A stretch of DNA of 64,000 nucleotides from Adiantum capillus-veneris. Its lineage: Eukaryota > Streptophyta > Polypodiopsida > Polypodiales > Pteridaceae. A model generated the notes under the pieces. It saw only the letters and a program-made list of their open reading frames with translations. It made no database searches and had not been told where the DNA came from. The DNA is taken from NCBI GenBank assembly GCA_014529385.2, contig CM043963.1, positions 75,958,412-76,022,411 of the forward strand, in the 5' to 3' direction. Every line of letters starts with the position of its first letter. Position 1 is the first letter of the stretch. The position numbers and the translations under genes were made by a program. This document shows, one piece after another, positions 1 through 9,968 of this stretch.

Positions 1-1281
1 TGCTTTGTGTGTGTCCCAAAAGTCTTTGTCAATCCCTACATAGGAGGGGGGCAAGCCTTTCAAGTAGGGGATGAGAGAGAAACTCTCTCACACACACACA
101 CAAGCTCCCTTTGTACAGAAGGGGAAAGAGGGACACATGTCAGCTCCCTAGCCGAGATGCCCACAAGGTGTACTCAAATCCCATTGGATGGCCTTGGAGT
201 TGGACCGATGAGAATTAAGCTTTTATTAATTTAAAAACACTTAATAAAAGAACCAATGAGAATTAAGCTCTGTAGAAGACTATTGGATAGTCTCCCAAGG
301 GGACCAATGAGCATTCAACAGCCCAATGGCTTGCCTGATGCCTATTGGCCAGGAGGCAAAGGGGTCCAATGAGAGTTTAGTTGGATTTATTAATTACCTA
401 AAGCTCTCACAAAAGGGGAAAGGGGGACACATGTCAGAAGGCTATCACTTATACTGCTTAATTATCATTGGCTAGCTCTGGGGAGGTCCAATGAGGCTGT
501 AGCATGAGCAAATAGCAAGAGGGGTTGCCAAGAGAGAGAGAGGGAGATGATTTTTTAAAGGCATTGACTCACACACACACAACTCATGTGTGAAGTAAGA
601 AGACTCTCTCTCTCTTCTCAAGCTTTAATGGAAAGCTTATCACCTACTCCAATCTTTTGAGAAGGGAGGCCTACACCAACAACTCTTGGCATTGTGATGC
701 AAATCCAACCAAGAGCCAAGCTTCAATGCACGCTCATCTCCTCTACCATGCTAATTACTAGGCTAAGCTATGCTAATATAAGTGATTTTGTGAGGAGATG
801 TACATCTTTCTCGTAAGAATACTCCTTCTTCCTCTCAATCTACCCTCATACCCCGCTAGCTCTCATCATCTTCGAAGGTGTGTGAGGTCTTGGGTCTAAA
901 ACCGTGAGGGAATTGATGTTGTGTTTGATAAGTGTTTTGCTTAGTGCATGAAGTTTCCATCTTCATTGCACTAGCTAGTCTTTAAGGAACACAAAGAATT
1001 GTATTGTACAATGTCTCTCTTGATGGGAGAAACCATAAAACAAAGCCTTTTGGAGGGGGGACCGGCTCCATGCAAATCCGGTCCTCAACTGTTGTCAATA
1101 TCTTAATTTCTCTCTCTTTTGAAAGTATTGTTCATGCTATCTAACTAGGTGTTATGATTTTTGTTGCTCTCTCCACCCAAGCACTCTTGTTATTCTCATT
1201 AGGAAGCTATCCTAATGAAATGCTCACTATGTTCATGCTACTTTTTGCTACACACAAGTTACGAGGCCATTAAATGTTACA
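1..1281 (+). mobile_element. 5' LTR of chromovirus copy A1 (truncated by window start)
   Basis: Direct repeat of 7134-8441: both share the GTGTGTGTCCCAAAAGTC stretch, the CACA/GAGA tracts, the many ATTGG/CCAAT blocks and the same 3' end TTAAATGTTACA. The first ~296 bp of the LTR lie outside the window. A TATA-like AATATAAG near 777 could be the U3 promoter. Directly followed by a tRNA-Met-type primer binding site. Confidence 0.93.
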
Positions 1282-1282
1282 T

Positions 1283-1294
1283 TGGTATCAAAGC
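1283..1294 (+). other. Primer binding site, tRNA-iMet type
   Basis: TGGTATCAAAGC begins two bases after the LTR end (CA at 1280-1281). It differs by one base from the plant initiator-Met PBS TGGTATCAGAGC. It fixes the 5' LTR boundary. Confidence 0.9.
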
Positions 1295-1678
1295 ACAAGG
1301 TTTCTCTTTTCTTGCTCAAGCTATAAATGGTTGGTATTATTAATTGCATGTGAGTAAGTAGAATAGGGGTTTTTCCTCCTTGCAGTGCGCCTGCCTTTGT
1401 GTAGTTAACGGGGCATCACCGTCGAGAGCTACGGTCTTAATAGTGGAGTCCTACGAAGCTTGCCTATGGCTAAACCACTATTGAGCTATTAGAAGCTTGA
1501 CAAGAGCCGGTGCTGTTTTGGTGTTGAATGACCCTCTCTTCTATTCGTTGCAATTAATGGTATTCGAGCCACGGGTACAATAGCTTGAGTGCTTTTTCTA
1601 AAGGGGTAAAGAGGAGTAGCAACTAGGGCTTGAAGTGCCAAAGTACACCTAAAAAGTCTACACCTAAAAGTTGTTAGA
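1295..1678 (+). promoter_or_regulatory. Chromovirus A1 untranslated leader with conserved stem
   Basis: Non-coding leader between PBS and gag ATG. It holds an 8-bp inverted repeat AATAGTGG (1439-1446) / CCACTATT (1475-1482). The same stem occurs in copy A2 (11625-11632 / 11661-11668) and, with both arms changed, in a detached leader fragment at 57669-57676 / 57705-57712. Its role is unknown; retroelement leaders commonly carry packaging or translation signals. Confidence 0.6.
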
Positions 1679-3105
1679 ATGGCTTACAATAGTAAAGAGA
1701 GTGAAATTAATGTTGATAACTTTGATTTTGCTAATGAGCAAGCTACTAATGATGCCCCGATGCTTGTTAAATATCTTGTTTCTAGGCTTCAACAAGCCAT
1801 GGGCAATCCATCTCTCCAAAGTGAAGTGCAACGGTAGCTTCATGCTCATGGGATTCTCCAAGATCCCCACCATGACGAGAGAACACCTAGGAAGCCTTCT
1901 TGTGAGACTTCCAAAAGAGGCCTCTCTCCGATTCGGGAAGAAGAAGAGGATAGATACAAAGGGCTCAAGAATTTACTTCTTGATGATGCATCTCCCTCCC
2001 AAAGGAGAACTCAAGAGCCTCCACCGAAGGAACGAGAAAGAAGTGAGTCTCCCGCCACCTCGGGGGAGATGGCTCCATGAAGATGGCAGGCTAAACGCTC
2101 TCCATCACCTCCAAAATGGAGAAGACCATCGCACACTTCTCCACACCATAATTCAAAGAGGGATGACAAAAAGCAAGAGAAGAAAAATGCGAGAAAGAGG
2201 ACACCCTCTTCTCCATATTCTTCATCCTCTTCCTCGTATGAAAGTGATGGTGAATACAACGAAGATCAAGTCAATAAAAAGGCAAGAAAGAGGTCACCCT
2301 CTTCTCCATCTTCCTCAAATTCTTCACCTTCTGAAGAAAGTGATGGCAACCTTTGAACCATAAAAAAGAAGAGGCCATAGGAAATCCTATTCCGCGTGGA
2401 AGAGGTCATCGAAGCTCAAGAAGTTCAAAGAGGGAGGGAAGAGCATCTCTTTCCTTACCTATGATGCAACCTTTGGTGCTACGGACAAAGTCTTGGCCTT
2501 TATCCAACAATTTGATGCGGCGTTCGGAGATGAGGGATTCATGGAGTCCTCTAAGCTACGCCATGTAGCTATGCACTTTCAAAAGTCTACCAGGCAATGG
2601 TAGTCTAGCCTACGAGACAATCGTGAAGCTCCACGAACATGGAAAGCTTTAAGAGCTTCCATTATGAAGCAGTTTTTAACCACCGATACCAAAGACAAAG
2701 TACTCACCGAATGGCAAAGCTTGAAGCTCTCTCCCTATGAATCCATCCACAAATATGTAGACAAGTTTTGGGACCTACAACTCAAAGCCGCTGTCTTCAA
2801 GAGGTTGGATTTTGGAGAGAAAAAGCATAAGCCTCTCGAATAAATTTACAAACGGGAGCTAAAAGAAATAATAAGCCCATAGAAAACAAGGGTTCTAACG
2901 AGCCTAAGGGGACGGACAATGTCCAAAAGTCTCTTAAGGGCAACTCCAACAAAGATAAAGAGAAGGGAGCTTACAAAGGTACAAAAAAAATCTCTCTTGA
3001 AGAGCTTAAGCGTTATGGCAAGGATAACCGGTGTTTCAAGTGAGGCGAACAAGGGCATGCGTACCGTACTTGTCCTCAAAAGAACACACGGCCTCCTAGA
3101 GCTAC
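1679..3105 (+). pseudogene. gag: gag of chromovirus A1 (broken)
   Basis: Capsid/nucleocapsid precursor of a Ty3/gypsy element. I place the start at ATG 1679 because the reading (MAYNSKESEINVDNF) matches MADNRKESEINVDNF in copy A2. An in-frame TAG at 1835 and later shifts break it. Segments in order: acidic N-terminus; a Lys/Arg/Ser/Pro-rich stretch with RSPSPP and RKRTPSSP motifs and a poly-Ser run (about 2085-2350); a retrotrans_gag core with QWWSSLR-like and ESIHKYVDKFWDLQ motifs (about 2590-2820); and a CCHC knuckle at 3032-3073 whose second Cys codon is now TGA (3041). The SR-like block is unusual for a gypsy Gag. Confidence 0.8.
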
Positions 3106-3106
3106 C

Positions 3107-3637
3107 TTGGTCGAAATCCAAGAGGAGGAAACTCACCACAAAGGATCTCCTCTATGCCATGCTTGGGGAAAGGTAAGAGAACATGATGCTTTTATTCTCT
3201 TTGACCCTGGTTCTACTCATAATTGTATATCTATAGAGTTGGTCACCAAGCTAGGCATACAAGCCTACGAGATGGGAGATGTTCTACCCAGAGACAATAC
3301 TTTCAAGGGGCAAGAAGCTTCAGTGACTCCCTTAATTGGGAAATTGAGGCTCCATGTCCAAAGCTATGTGGACAAAGAGGACTTCTTTATCTCTCCTCTC
3401 AAGCATGAGGATGTAATCCTAGGGGCACCATGGTTTGATCGCCTGGGTGCCAATGTTAAATTCCCTGAAAGGAGAATCTCCTTTAAGCTCAAGGAAAAAG
3501 ATATGTATATAGATGCTAAGGAAATGGGTAACACTATACCCATTGTACATACCCCAGCTTTCAACAAGTCAATAAAGAGCTCTATTTTTGTGTACATGAT
3601 TTTTGTTAAAGATTCTCAAATGAACCTAATGCTTTAG
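3107..3637 (+). pseudogene. pol: Aspartic protease domain of chromovirus A1
   Basis: Retropepsin that would cleave the polyprotein. The active-site region reads FILFDPGSTHN: Asp-Pro-Gly at 3203-3211 instead of the usual Asp-Ser/Thr-Gly. Downstream ILGAPWFDRLGA corresponds to the second conserved protease motif (hydrophobic-hydrophobic-G). The 176-residue ORF ends at 3637 through a frameshift: copy A2 stays open here with the shared ALAKENKSN segment. Copy A2 also has Pro after the Asp (DPCTT), so Pro may be a family trait rather than decay. Confidence 0.8.
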
Positions 3638-4610
3638 CAAAAGAAAATAAAAGCAACCAAAAGGAATTAGAGCTATCCAATCTTCTCAAGGGTTTTCAAG
3701 ATGTCTTTATTGACAACATCCCTTGTGAGCTACCTCCTAAACGAGGTAATGATGACCATGCAATTGAACTTCTTTCAGGAAGTTCACCGCCTAACAAACC
3801 TCCTTAAAGAGTTTCTCAATCTCAACAAGAGGAGATTATGCGGCAAGTGCATGAGTTAGTTGAGAAGGGCATGGTTAGGCCTAGCTCATCTTTTTTTGTT
3901 CTCCTGTGCTACTAGTGCAAAAGAAACATGGCACATATCATATGTGTGTCGACTATAGAGCACTAAATAGAATCACTATCAAAAATAGGTTTCCTGTTCC
4001 ATGGGTAGAAGACCTATTTGATAAGCTACAAGGATCGACCTACTTCAGTAGGGTTGACCTAAAAAGTGGCTATCATCAAATAAGGATAGTTGATCAAGAC
4101 ATTGTAAAGACCGCATTTCGCACCACGTTTGGTCTTTACGAATACATTGTCATGCCTTTTGGCTTGACCAATGCACCAGCCACATTCAACCGCTTGATGG
4201 AGAAGCTATTCAGGCCTTACCGAACTTTCACTGGAGTGTTCTTTGATGATATTATCATCTTTTCTAATTCATTAGATGAACACAAGCAACACCTCCAGGT
4301 AATATTTCAAGTTTTAAGAGAGAATAAACTTTATGCTAATCGAAAGAAAGTGATTTTTTCTTGCAAAAAATTCAGTATTTAGTCACATTATCTCTCAAGA
4401 TGGCATCCAAATGGATCCATCAATGTTAGAGGTAATAAAAGGATGGCCTAAACCAAGGAATCTTCATGAACTAAGAAGCTTTATAGGTATGTGTGCATAC
4501 TATAGATGCTTCATAGAAAAGTTCTCACAAATTGCGGGACCATTACATGACCTAACAAAGAAAAGAGTTAGGTATACATGGTCTGCTAAGGAGAACAATG
4601 CTTTCGAAAA
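3638..4610 (+). pseudogene. pol: Reverse transcriptase of chromovirus A1 (frameshifted)
   Basis: RNA-dependent DNA polymerase domain. Visible motifs: VRPSSS near 3880; [14 protein letters not shown] with catalytic Asp at 4056; [18 protein letters not shown]; and the FFDD box with Asp codons at 4245-4250. A stop near 3807 (PP followed by TAA), a frameshift near 3895 and another at 4380 (after FSCKKFSI) interrupt the frame. It resumes at 4390-4411 with SHIISQDGIQMDP. About 85-90% similar by eye to the copies at 8442-9063 and 53580-54250 (minus). Confidence 0.88.
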
Positions 4611-5840
4611 GCTTATCTCTCAACCTGTGCTTACACTACCGAATCTCTCAAAACCATTTGAGGTCCAATGTGATGCTTGTGGTGATTGCTTTGGAGTTGT
4701 TTTGCTTCAAGAAGGGCACACCATAGGCTATGAAAGTCGAAGGCTTGACCGTGTTGAGAAAGCTCTAGGCATATATGAAAAGGAACTCCTTGCAGTTCTA
4801 CATGTCTTAGACTCATGGAAGCACTATTTAATGGGGACCCCTTTCATTCTACGAATGGATCACCAAAGTCTTAAGTACTTCATGACGCAGACCAAGCTAT
4901 CCGACAAACAAATGAGGTGGGCAAATTTCCTTTTGCAATTTCATTTTCATATTGCTAACATTGCTGGCAAGCATAATCAAGTAGCCGATGCACTCTCAAG
5001 ACGGCCAAGAGTGAATGCGGTTTCCATAGAAACTCACAATGATCTATCTTCAATGATAGATGAGTATGCTATTGATCCTGATTTTAGAGATGTGATTTTA
5101 GCCCTTGCATTAGGGAAGAAAGAGGAACCATTTACTTTACAACATGGTTATCTTCTCCATGGCAATACACTATGCATTACTAACTCACTCTGTGAGAAAG
5201 TAATGTATGAATCTCATGCTCCTCTTTATGCAGGGCATATAGGGATTCAGTCTACCCTAAAGGGAATTGAAACATATTTCTATTGGCCTACCATGAAAGC
5301 GAACATACAAGAGTATGTTTCTAAATGTGTGGTATGCCAAAAGATAGAATTTGATAGAGGGAAGCAACCTAGATTGCTTCAACCCTTGCCAATCCCTAAT
5401 TCACCATGGGAGAGCATATCCATGGATTTTATCTTTGGATTGCCTAAGTCTATCCATGGGAATACGGGAATATGGACGATAGTAGACAGGTTCAGTAAAC
5501 AAGCTCATTTTATACCTGTCAAAAAAACTATAAAAGCCCATCAAATGGAAACCCTTTTCATTTTAAAAATTTTCAAGTACCATGGCTTGCCAATGTCTAT
5601 AGTGTCATTTCTGGAAGGGTCCCTTTGAGAATTTAGGTAGAAGGCTAAACTTCTCCTCGGCCTATCATCCACAAACGGATGGCCAAAGTGAAATAGCTAA
5701 CCTAACAATTCTTGATATACTAAAAGCCTATGTAACAGAAGTAGATCAAAGATCCCAATGGGAGAAGTACTTACCCTTAGTGGAGTATGCTTACAATAAC
5801 ACTGTACATACTTCCACGGGAAAAGCACCTTTCGAGGTAA
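4611..5840 (+). pseudogene. pol: RNase H and integrase core of chromovirus A1
   Basis: RNase H is readable: CDACGDCFGVVL (first Asp), EKELLAVLHVL (Glu), MDHQSLKYF, and the final Asp in QVADALSRR (about 4990). The integrase H2C2 zinc finger follows (SHAPLYAGHIG ... CVVCQK, 5215-5340), then the catalytic core WESISMDFIFG (first Asp, ~5427). The second catalytic Asp is gone: at ~5608 the sequence jumps from MSIVS to a truncated GPFENLG, whereas the copy at 52672-53214 keeps SDKDPRMTSN. The third residue lies in QSEIAN (~5690). The element cannot encode an active integrase. Confidence 0.88.
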
Positions 5841-6477
5841 TTGAGGGAAGATAAAAAATTCCCTTGCTACTTAAGGTACATGGGAAGATCTTCGCTGGAG
5901 ATGAGGATAGCCGAAACCTACAAGAATCTTTTTAAAAGATTAAGGATGCTATCTCTATCTCACAGCAAAGGCAAAAGGCTACTGCTGACAAGCACAAAAG
6001 AGCCCAAAACTTTAAAGAAAATGATTGGGTCTTATTAAAATTTCCCAAGGCTCAACTAAGGCACACGACGAGCAAGAATCCTACGGGACACCAAAGTACT
6101 ATGGTAAACTAGCACAAAGGTACTATGGTCCCTTCCAGATTCTTAGCCCAATGAATGAGATGGCCTATCAAGTCAAGTTGCCCAATTATTGGCTCATACA
6201 CAATTCTTTCCATGTGAGCCTATTAAAGCCTTACAAAAGAGAGCCACCTAGGGAACCAACTACTGAAGACCTACCGGAGATCCAGGACCAAGAAGAGGTG
6301 TTGCAGCTCGAGTCCATTCTCCGACATGAAGACAAGGTATTAAGAGGCGGTAAGACTATCCGATGATATCTTATAAAGTTTAAGAATTATCCTTTTGAAG
6401 ATGCTAGATGGATGCAAGGCATACAATTAAAGGATAACCTAAAACTTGTCAATGCTTACGATGCTTCCCAAGAGTAA
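5841..6477 (+). pseudogene. pol: Integrase C-terminus and chromodomain of chromovirus A1
   Basis: The C-terminal integrase segment YYGPFQILSPMNEMAYQVKLP (GPY/F module) leads into a linker and a chromodomain: ESILRHEDKVLRGGKTIR, an in-frame TGA at 6364, then YLIKFKNYPFEDARWM ending in LKLVNAY and TAA at 6475-6477. Chromodomains of plant chromoviruses direct integration to chromatin marks. Frame breaks occur between 5853 and 6025. Homologous minus-strand readings occur at 52030-52420. Confidence 0.82.
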
Positions 6478-6824
6478 GCAAATCTACAAAATGTTAAAAA
6501 TGAACAAAGTTTTTGTCTTATAAGACTCTCTTTTTCTTTATTGTGCACAAAAATGAAGTAGTATGCATGCTTAGATCAAGTTTCCAGAGACGACGTCTCC
6601 CGAACACCAAGTAGAGCTTGTCACTCTACTATGGAAGATTGATAGGACTAATGTGCAGACATGCTTGCGGCAGCCTCAGGCTCTCAAGCGTCAAATGGAC
6701 TAGTCATCCATTGTGGAACGATGTCGTAGGGTAACATAGGGATCCTCTACCCGCTAGGAAAAAGGACTCATGAATATATATGCTTTATCTTCTCTACCCC
6801 ATAGTCAAGGACGACTATGATTTC
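6478..6824 (+). promoter_or_regulatory. 3' noncoding region of chromovirus A1 with hairpins
   Basis: Between the pol stop and the polypurine tract. Inverted repeats: GAGACG/CGTCTC around 6587-6599; AGTAGAG 6610-6616 with CTCTACT 6624-6630; AATGGA 6694-6699 with TCCATT 6707-6712; CATAGTC 6800-6806 with GACTATG 6813-6819, five bases before the purine tract. The last three are also present, often longer, in the diverged minus copy at 51662-51867. Confidence 0.65.
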
Positions 6825-6837
6825 AAGAGAGAGGTAA
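6825..6837 (+). other. Polypurine tract of chromovirus A1
   Basis: AAGAGAGAGGTAA lies immediately 5' of the 3' LTR start TGTCATGATAAT. It is the expected site of plus-strand priming. Confidence 0.75.
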
Positions 6838-8441
6838 TGTCATGATAATCAATATCTAATTCTCCTAAATGATTTTCTCATGTTAAACTAATCATTTAAT
6901 ATGGGGAAGTGCCAAGGGAGAAAAATCTAGAATAATGGTTAAGCTAGCAGACTGGCCACAATAGGGATCCAAAGGAGGGAAAATAGGGATCCAAAGGGGG
7001 GCCCATATGTAGAAGAGCAATGTACAACAATGGGCTTAAAAGACCCTAAGGTTCAGCCCATTAAGACTTCCAAAATGCTAAGGTTCCAAAATTCAAAGGT
7101 TGTGTCCAAAGGTCAAACTTTGGGAAAATTGGATGGTTTGTGTGTGTCCCAAAAGTCTTTTTCAATCCCTACATAGGAGGGGGTGAGCCTTGCAAGTAGG
7201 GGATGAGAGAGAAACTCTCTCTCACACACACACACACACACAAGCTCCCTTTGTACACAAGGAGAAAGAGGGACACATGTCAGCTCCCTAGCCCAAATGC
7301 CCACAAGGCGTACTCAAATACTATTGGATGCCCTTGGAGGTGGAGCAATGAGAATTAAGCTAGAGTAAATCTAGTTTTATTAATTTAAAAACACTTAATA
7401 AAAGAATCCATGAGAATTAAGTTCTCTAGAAGACTATTGGATAGTCTCCCAAGGGGACCAATGAGCATTCAACAACCCAATGACTTGCCTTATTCCTATT
7501 GGCCACGAGGCAAAGGGGTCCAATGAGAGTTTAATTGAATTATTAAATTACCTAAAGCTATCACAAAAGGGAAAAGGGGAAAACATGTCAGAAGGCTCTC
7601 ACTTATACTGCTTAATTATCATTGGCTAAGCTTGGGGAGGTCTAATGAGGCTGTAGCATGAGCAAATAGAAAGACGGGTCGACCAAGAGAGAGAGGGGGC
7701 CGTTTTTTCAAAGGCATTATTGACTCTCACACACACACAACTCATGTGTGAAGTAAGAAGACTCTTTCTCCCTTCTCAAGCTTTAATGGAAAGCTTATCA
7801 CCTACTCCAAGCTTGTGAGAAGGGAGGCCTAAACCAACAACTCTTGGCTTTGTGATGCAAATCGAACCAAGAGCCGAGCTTCAATGCATGCTCATATCCT
7901 CTACCATGCTAAGTACTAAGCTAAGCTATGCTTATATGAGTGATTATGTGAGGAGATGGACATATTTCTCGTAAGAATACTCCTTCTTCCTCTCAATCTA
8001 CCCTCATACCCCGCTAGCTCTCACCATCTTTGAAGGTGTGTGAGGTCTTGGGTCTGAGATTGTGAGGGAATTGATATTGTGTTTTTGATAAGTGTTTTGC
8101 TTAGTGCACGAATTTTCCATCTTCATTGCACTAGCTAGTCTTGAAGGAACACAAAGAATTGTATTGTACAATGTCTCTCTTGATGGGAGAAACCATAATA
8201 CAAAGCCTTTTGGAGGGGGGACTAGATCTATGCAAATCCGGTCCTCAAATGTTGTCAATAGCTTAGTTTCTCTCTCTTTTGAAAGTATTGTTCATGCTAT
8301 CTAACTAGGTGTTATTCTTTTTGTTGCTCTCTCCATCCACGCACTCTTGTTATTCTCATTAGGAAGCTATTCTAATGAAATGCTCACTATGTTCATGCTA
8401 TTTTCCGCTACACACAAGTTACTAGTCCATTAAATGTTACA
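6838..8441 (+). mobile_element. 3' LTR of chromovirus A1 (complete, 1604 bp)
   Basis: Runs from TGTCATGATAAT to TTAAATGTTACA and matches the 5' LTR at 1-1281 and the solo LTR at 12555-14164. A TATA-like TTATATGAG occurs near 7931. The base after the LTR (8442) is inside the RT of an inverted family member, so A1 integrated into copy A2. The target duplication cannot be checked because the left flank is outside the window; the right flank is GATAA. Confidence 0.95.
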
Positions 8442-9968
8442 GATAATCTTTTCTTTAATCTTTTTGGAAGCATTGTTCTCCTTAGCAGACCATGTATACC
8501 TAACGGTTTTCTTTGTTAGGTCATGTAATGGTCCCGTAATTTGTGAGAACTTTTCTATGAAGCGTCTATAGTATACACACATACCTATAAAGCTTCTTAG
8601 TTCATGAAGATTCCTTGGTTTAGGCCATTCTTTTATTACCTCTAACTTTAATGGATCCATTTGGATGCCATCTTGAGAGATAATGTGACCTAAATACTGA
8701 ATTTCTTGTAAGAAAAATTCACTTTTCTTTCGATTAACATAAAGTTTATTCTCTCTTAAAACTTGAAATATTACCAGGAGGTGTTGCTTGTGGTCATCTA
8801 ATGAATTAGAGTACATGATAATATCATCGAAGAACACTCCAGTGAAGGTTTGGTGAGGCCTGAATAGCTTCTCCATCAAGCGGTTGAATGTGGCTAGTGC
8901 ATTGGTTAAGCCAAAAGGCATGACAATGTATTCGTAAAGACCAAACGTGGTACGAAATGCGGTCTTTACAATGTCTTGATTAACTATCCTTATTTGATGA
9001 TAGCCACTTTTTAGGTCAATCCTATTGAAGTAGGTTGATCCTTGTAGCTTATCAAATAGGTCTTATACCCGTGGAACTGGAAATGTATTCTTGATAGTGA
9101 TCCTATTTAGTGCTGTGTAGTCGACACACATGTGATATGTGTTGTCTTTCTTTTTCACTAATAGCACAGGTGAGAAAAATGGAGATGAGCTAGGCCTAAC
9201 CATGCCCTTCTCAACTAACTCATGAACTTGCCGCATAATCTCCTCTTGTTGAGCTTGAGAAACTCTATAAGGAGGTTTGTTAGGCGGTGAACTTCCTGGA
9301 AGAAGTTCAATTGCATGGTCATCATTACCTCCTTTAGGAGGTAGCTCACAAGGGATGTCGTGAATAAAGACATCTTGAAACCCCTTGAGAAAATTGGATA
9401 ACTCTAATTCTTTGTGGTTGCTTTTATTTTCTTTTGCTAAAGCATTAGGTTCATTTTGAGAATCTTTAACAAAAATCATGTACATGGAAATAGAGGTCTT
9501 TATTGACTTGTTGAAAGCTAGTGTTTGTACAATGGGTATGGTGTTACCCATTTGCTTAGCATCTATGTACATATATTTTCCCTTGAACCTAAAATATATT
9601 CTCCTGTTGGGAAATTTAACATTGGCAGCTGGGCGATCAAACCATGGTGCCCCTAGGATTACATCCTTATGCTTGAGAGGAGAGATAAAGAAGTCCTCTT
9701 TGTCCATATAGCTTTGGACATGGAGCCTTAATTTCCCGATTAAGGGAGTGACTGAAGCTTCTTGCCCCTTGAAAGCACTGTCTACGGGTAGAACATTTCC
9801 CATCTCATAGGCTTGTATGCCTAGCTTGGTGGCCAACTCTATAGATATAAAATTGTGAGTAGTACAAGGGTCAAAGAGAATAAAAGAATCATGTTCTCTT
9901 ACCTTTCCCCAAGCATGACATAGAGGAGATCCTTTGTGGTCAATTTCCTCCTCGTGGATTTCAACCAA
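8442..9968 (-). pseudogene. pol: Protease-RT segment of inverted chromovirus copy A2
   Basis: Minus-strand protease and RT of the same family. Protease: FILFDPCTTHNFIS near 9870 and ILGAPWFDRPAA. A nearly uninterrupted frame then runs into the RT (RVSQAQQEEIMRQVHELVEK). A stop at ~9063 breaks the RT just before [27 protein letters not shown] and the FFDD box (~8830) are present. The reading ends at 8442 in NNASKKIKEK, where the 3' LTR of A1 begins. RNase H and integrase must lie beyond the left window edge. Confidence 0.88.

Noticed and set aside
1671-2363. 230-residue plus ORF over the gag start
   Set aside because: It is a shadow frame; comparison with copy A2 shows the real gag frame starts at 1679 and is interrupted by a stop and shifts.
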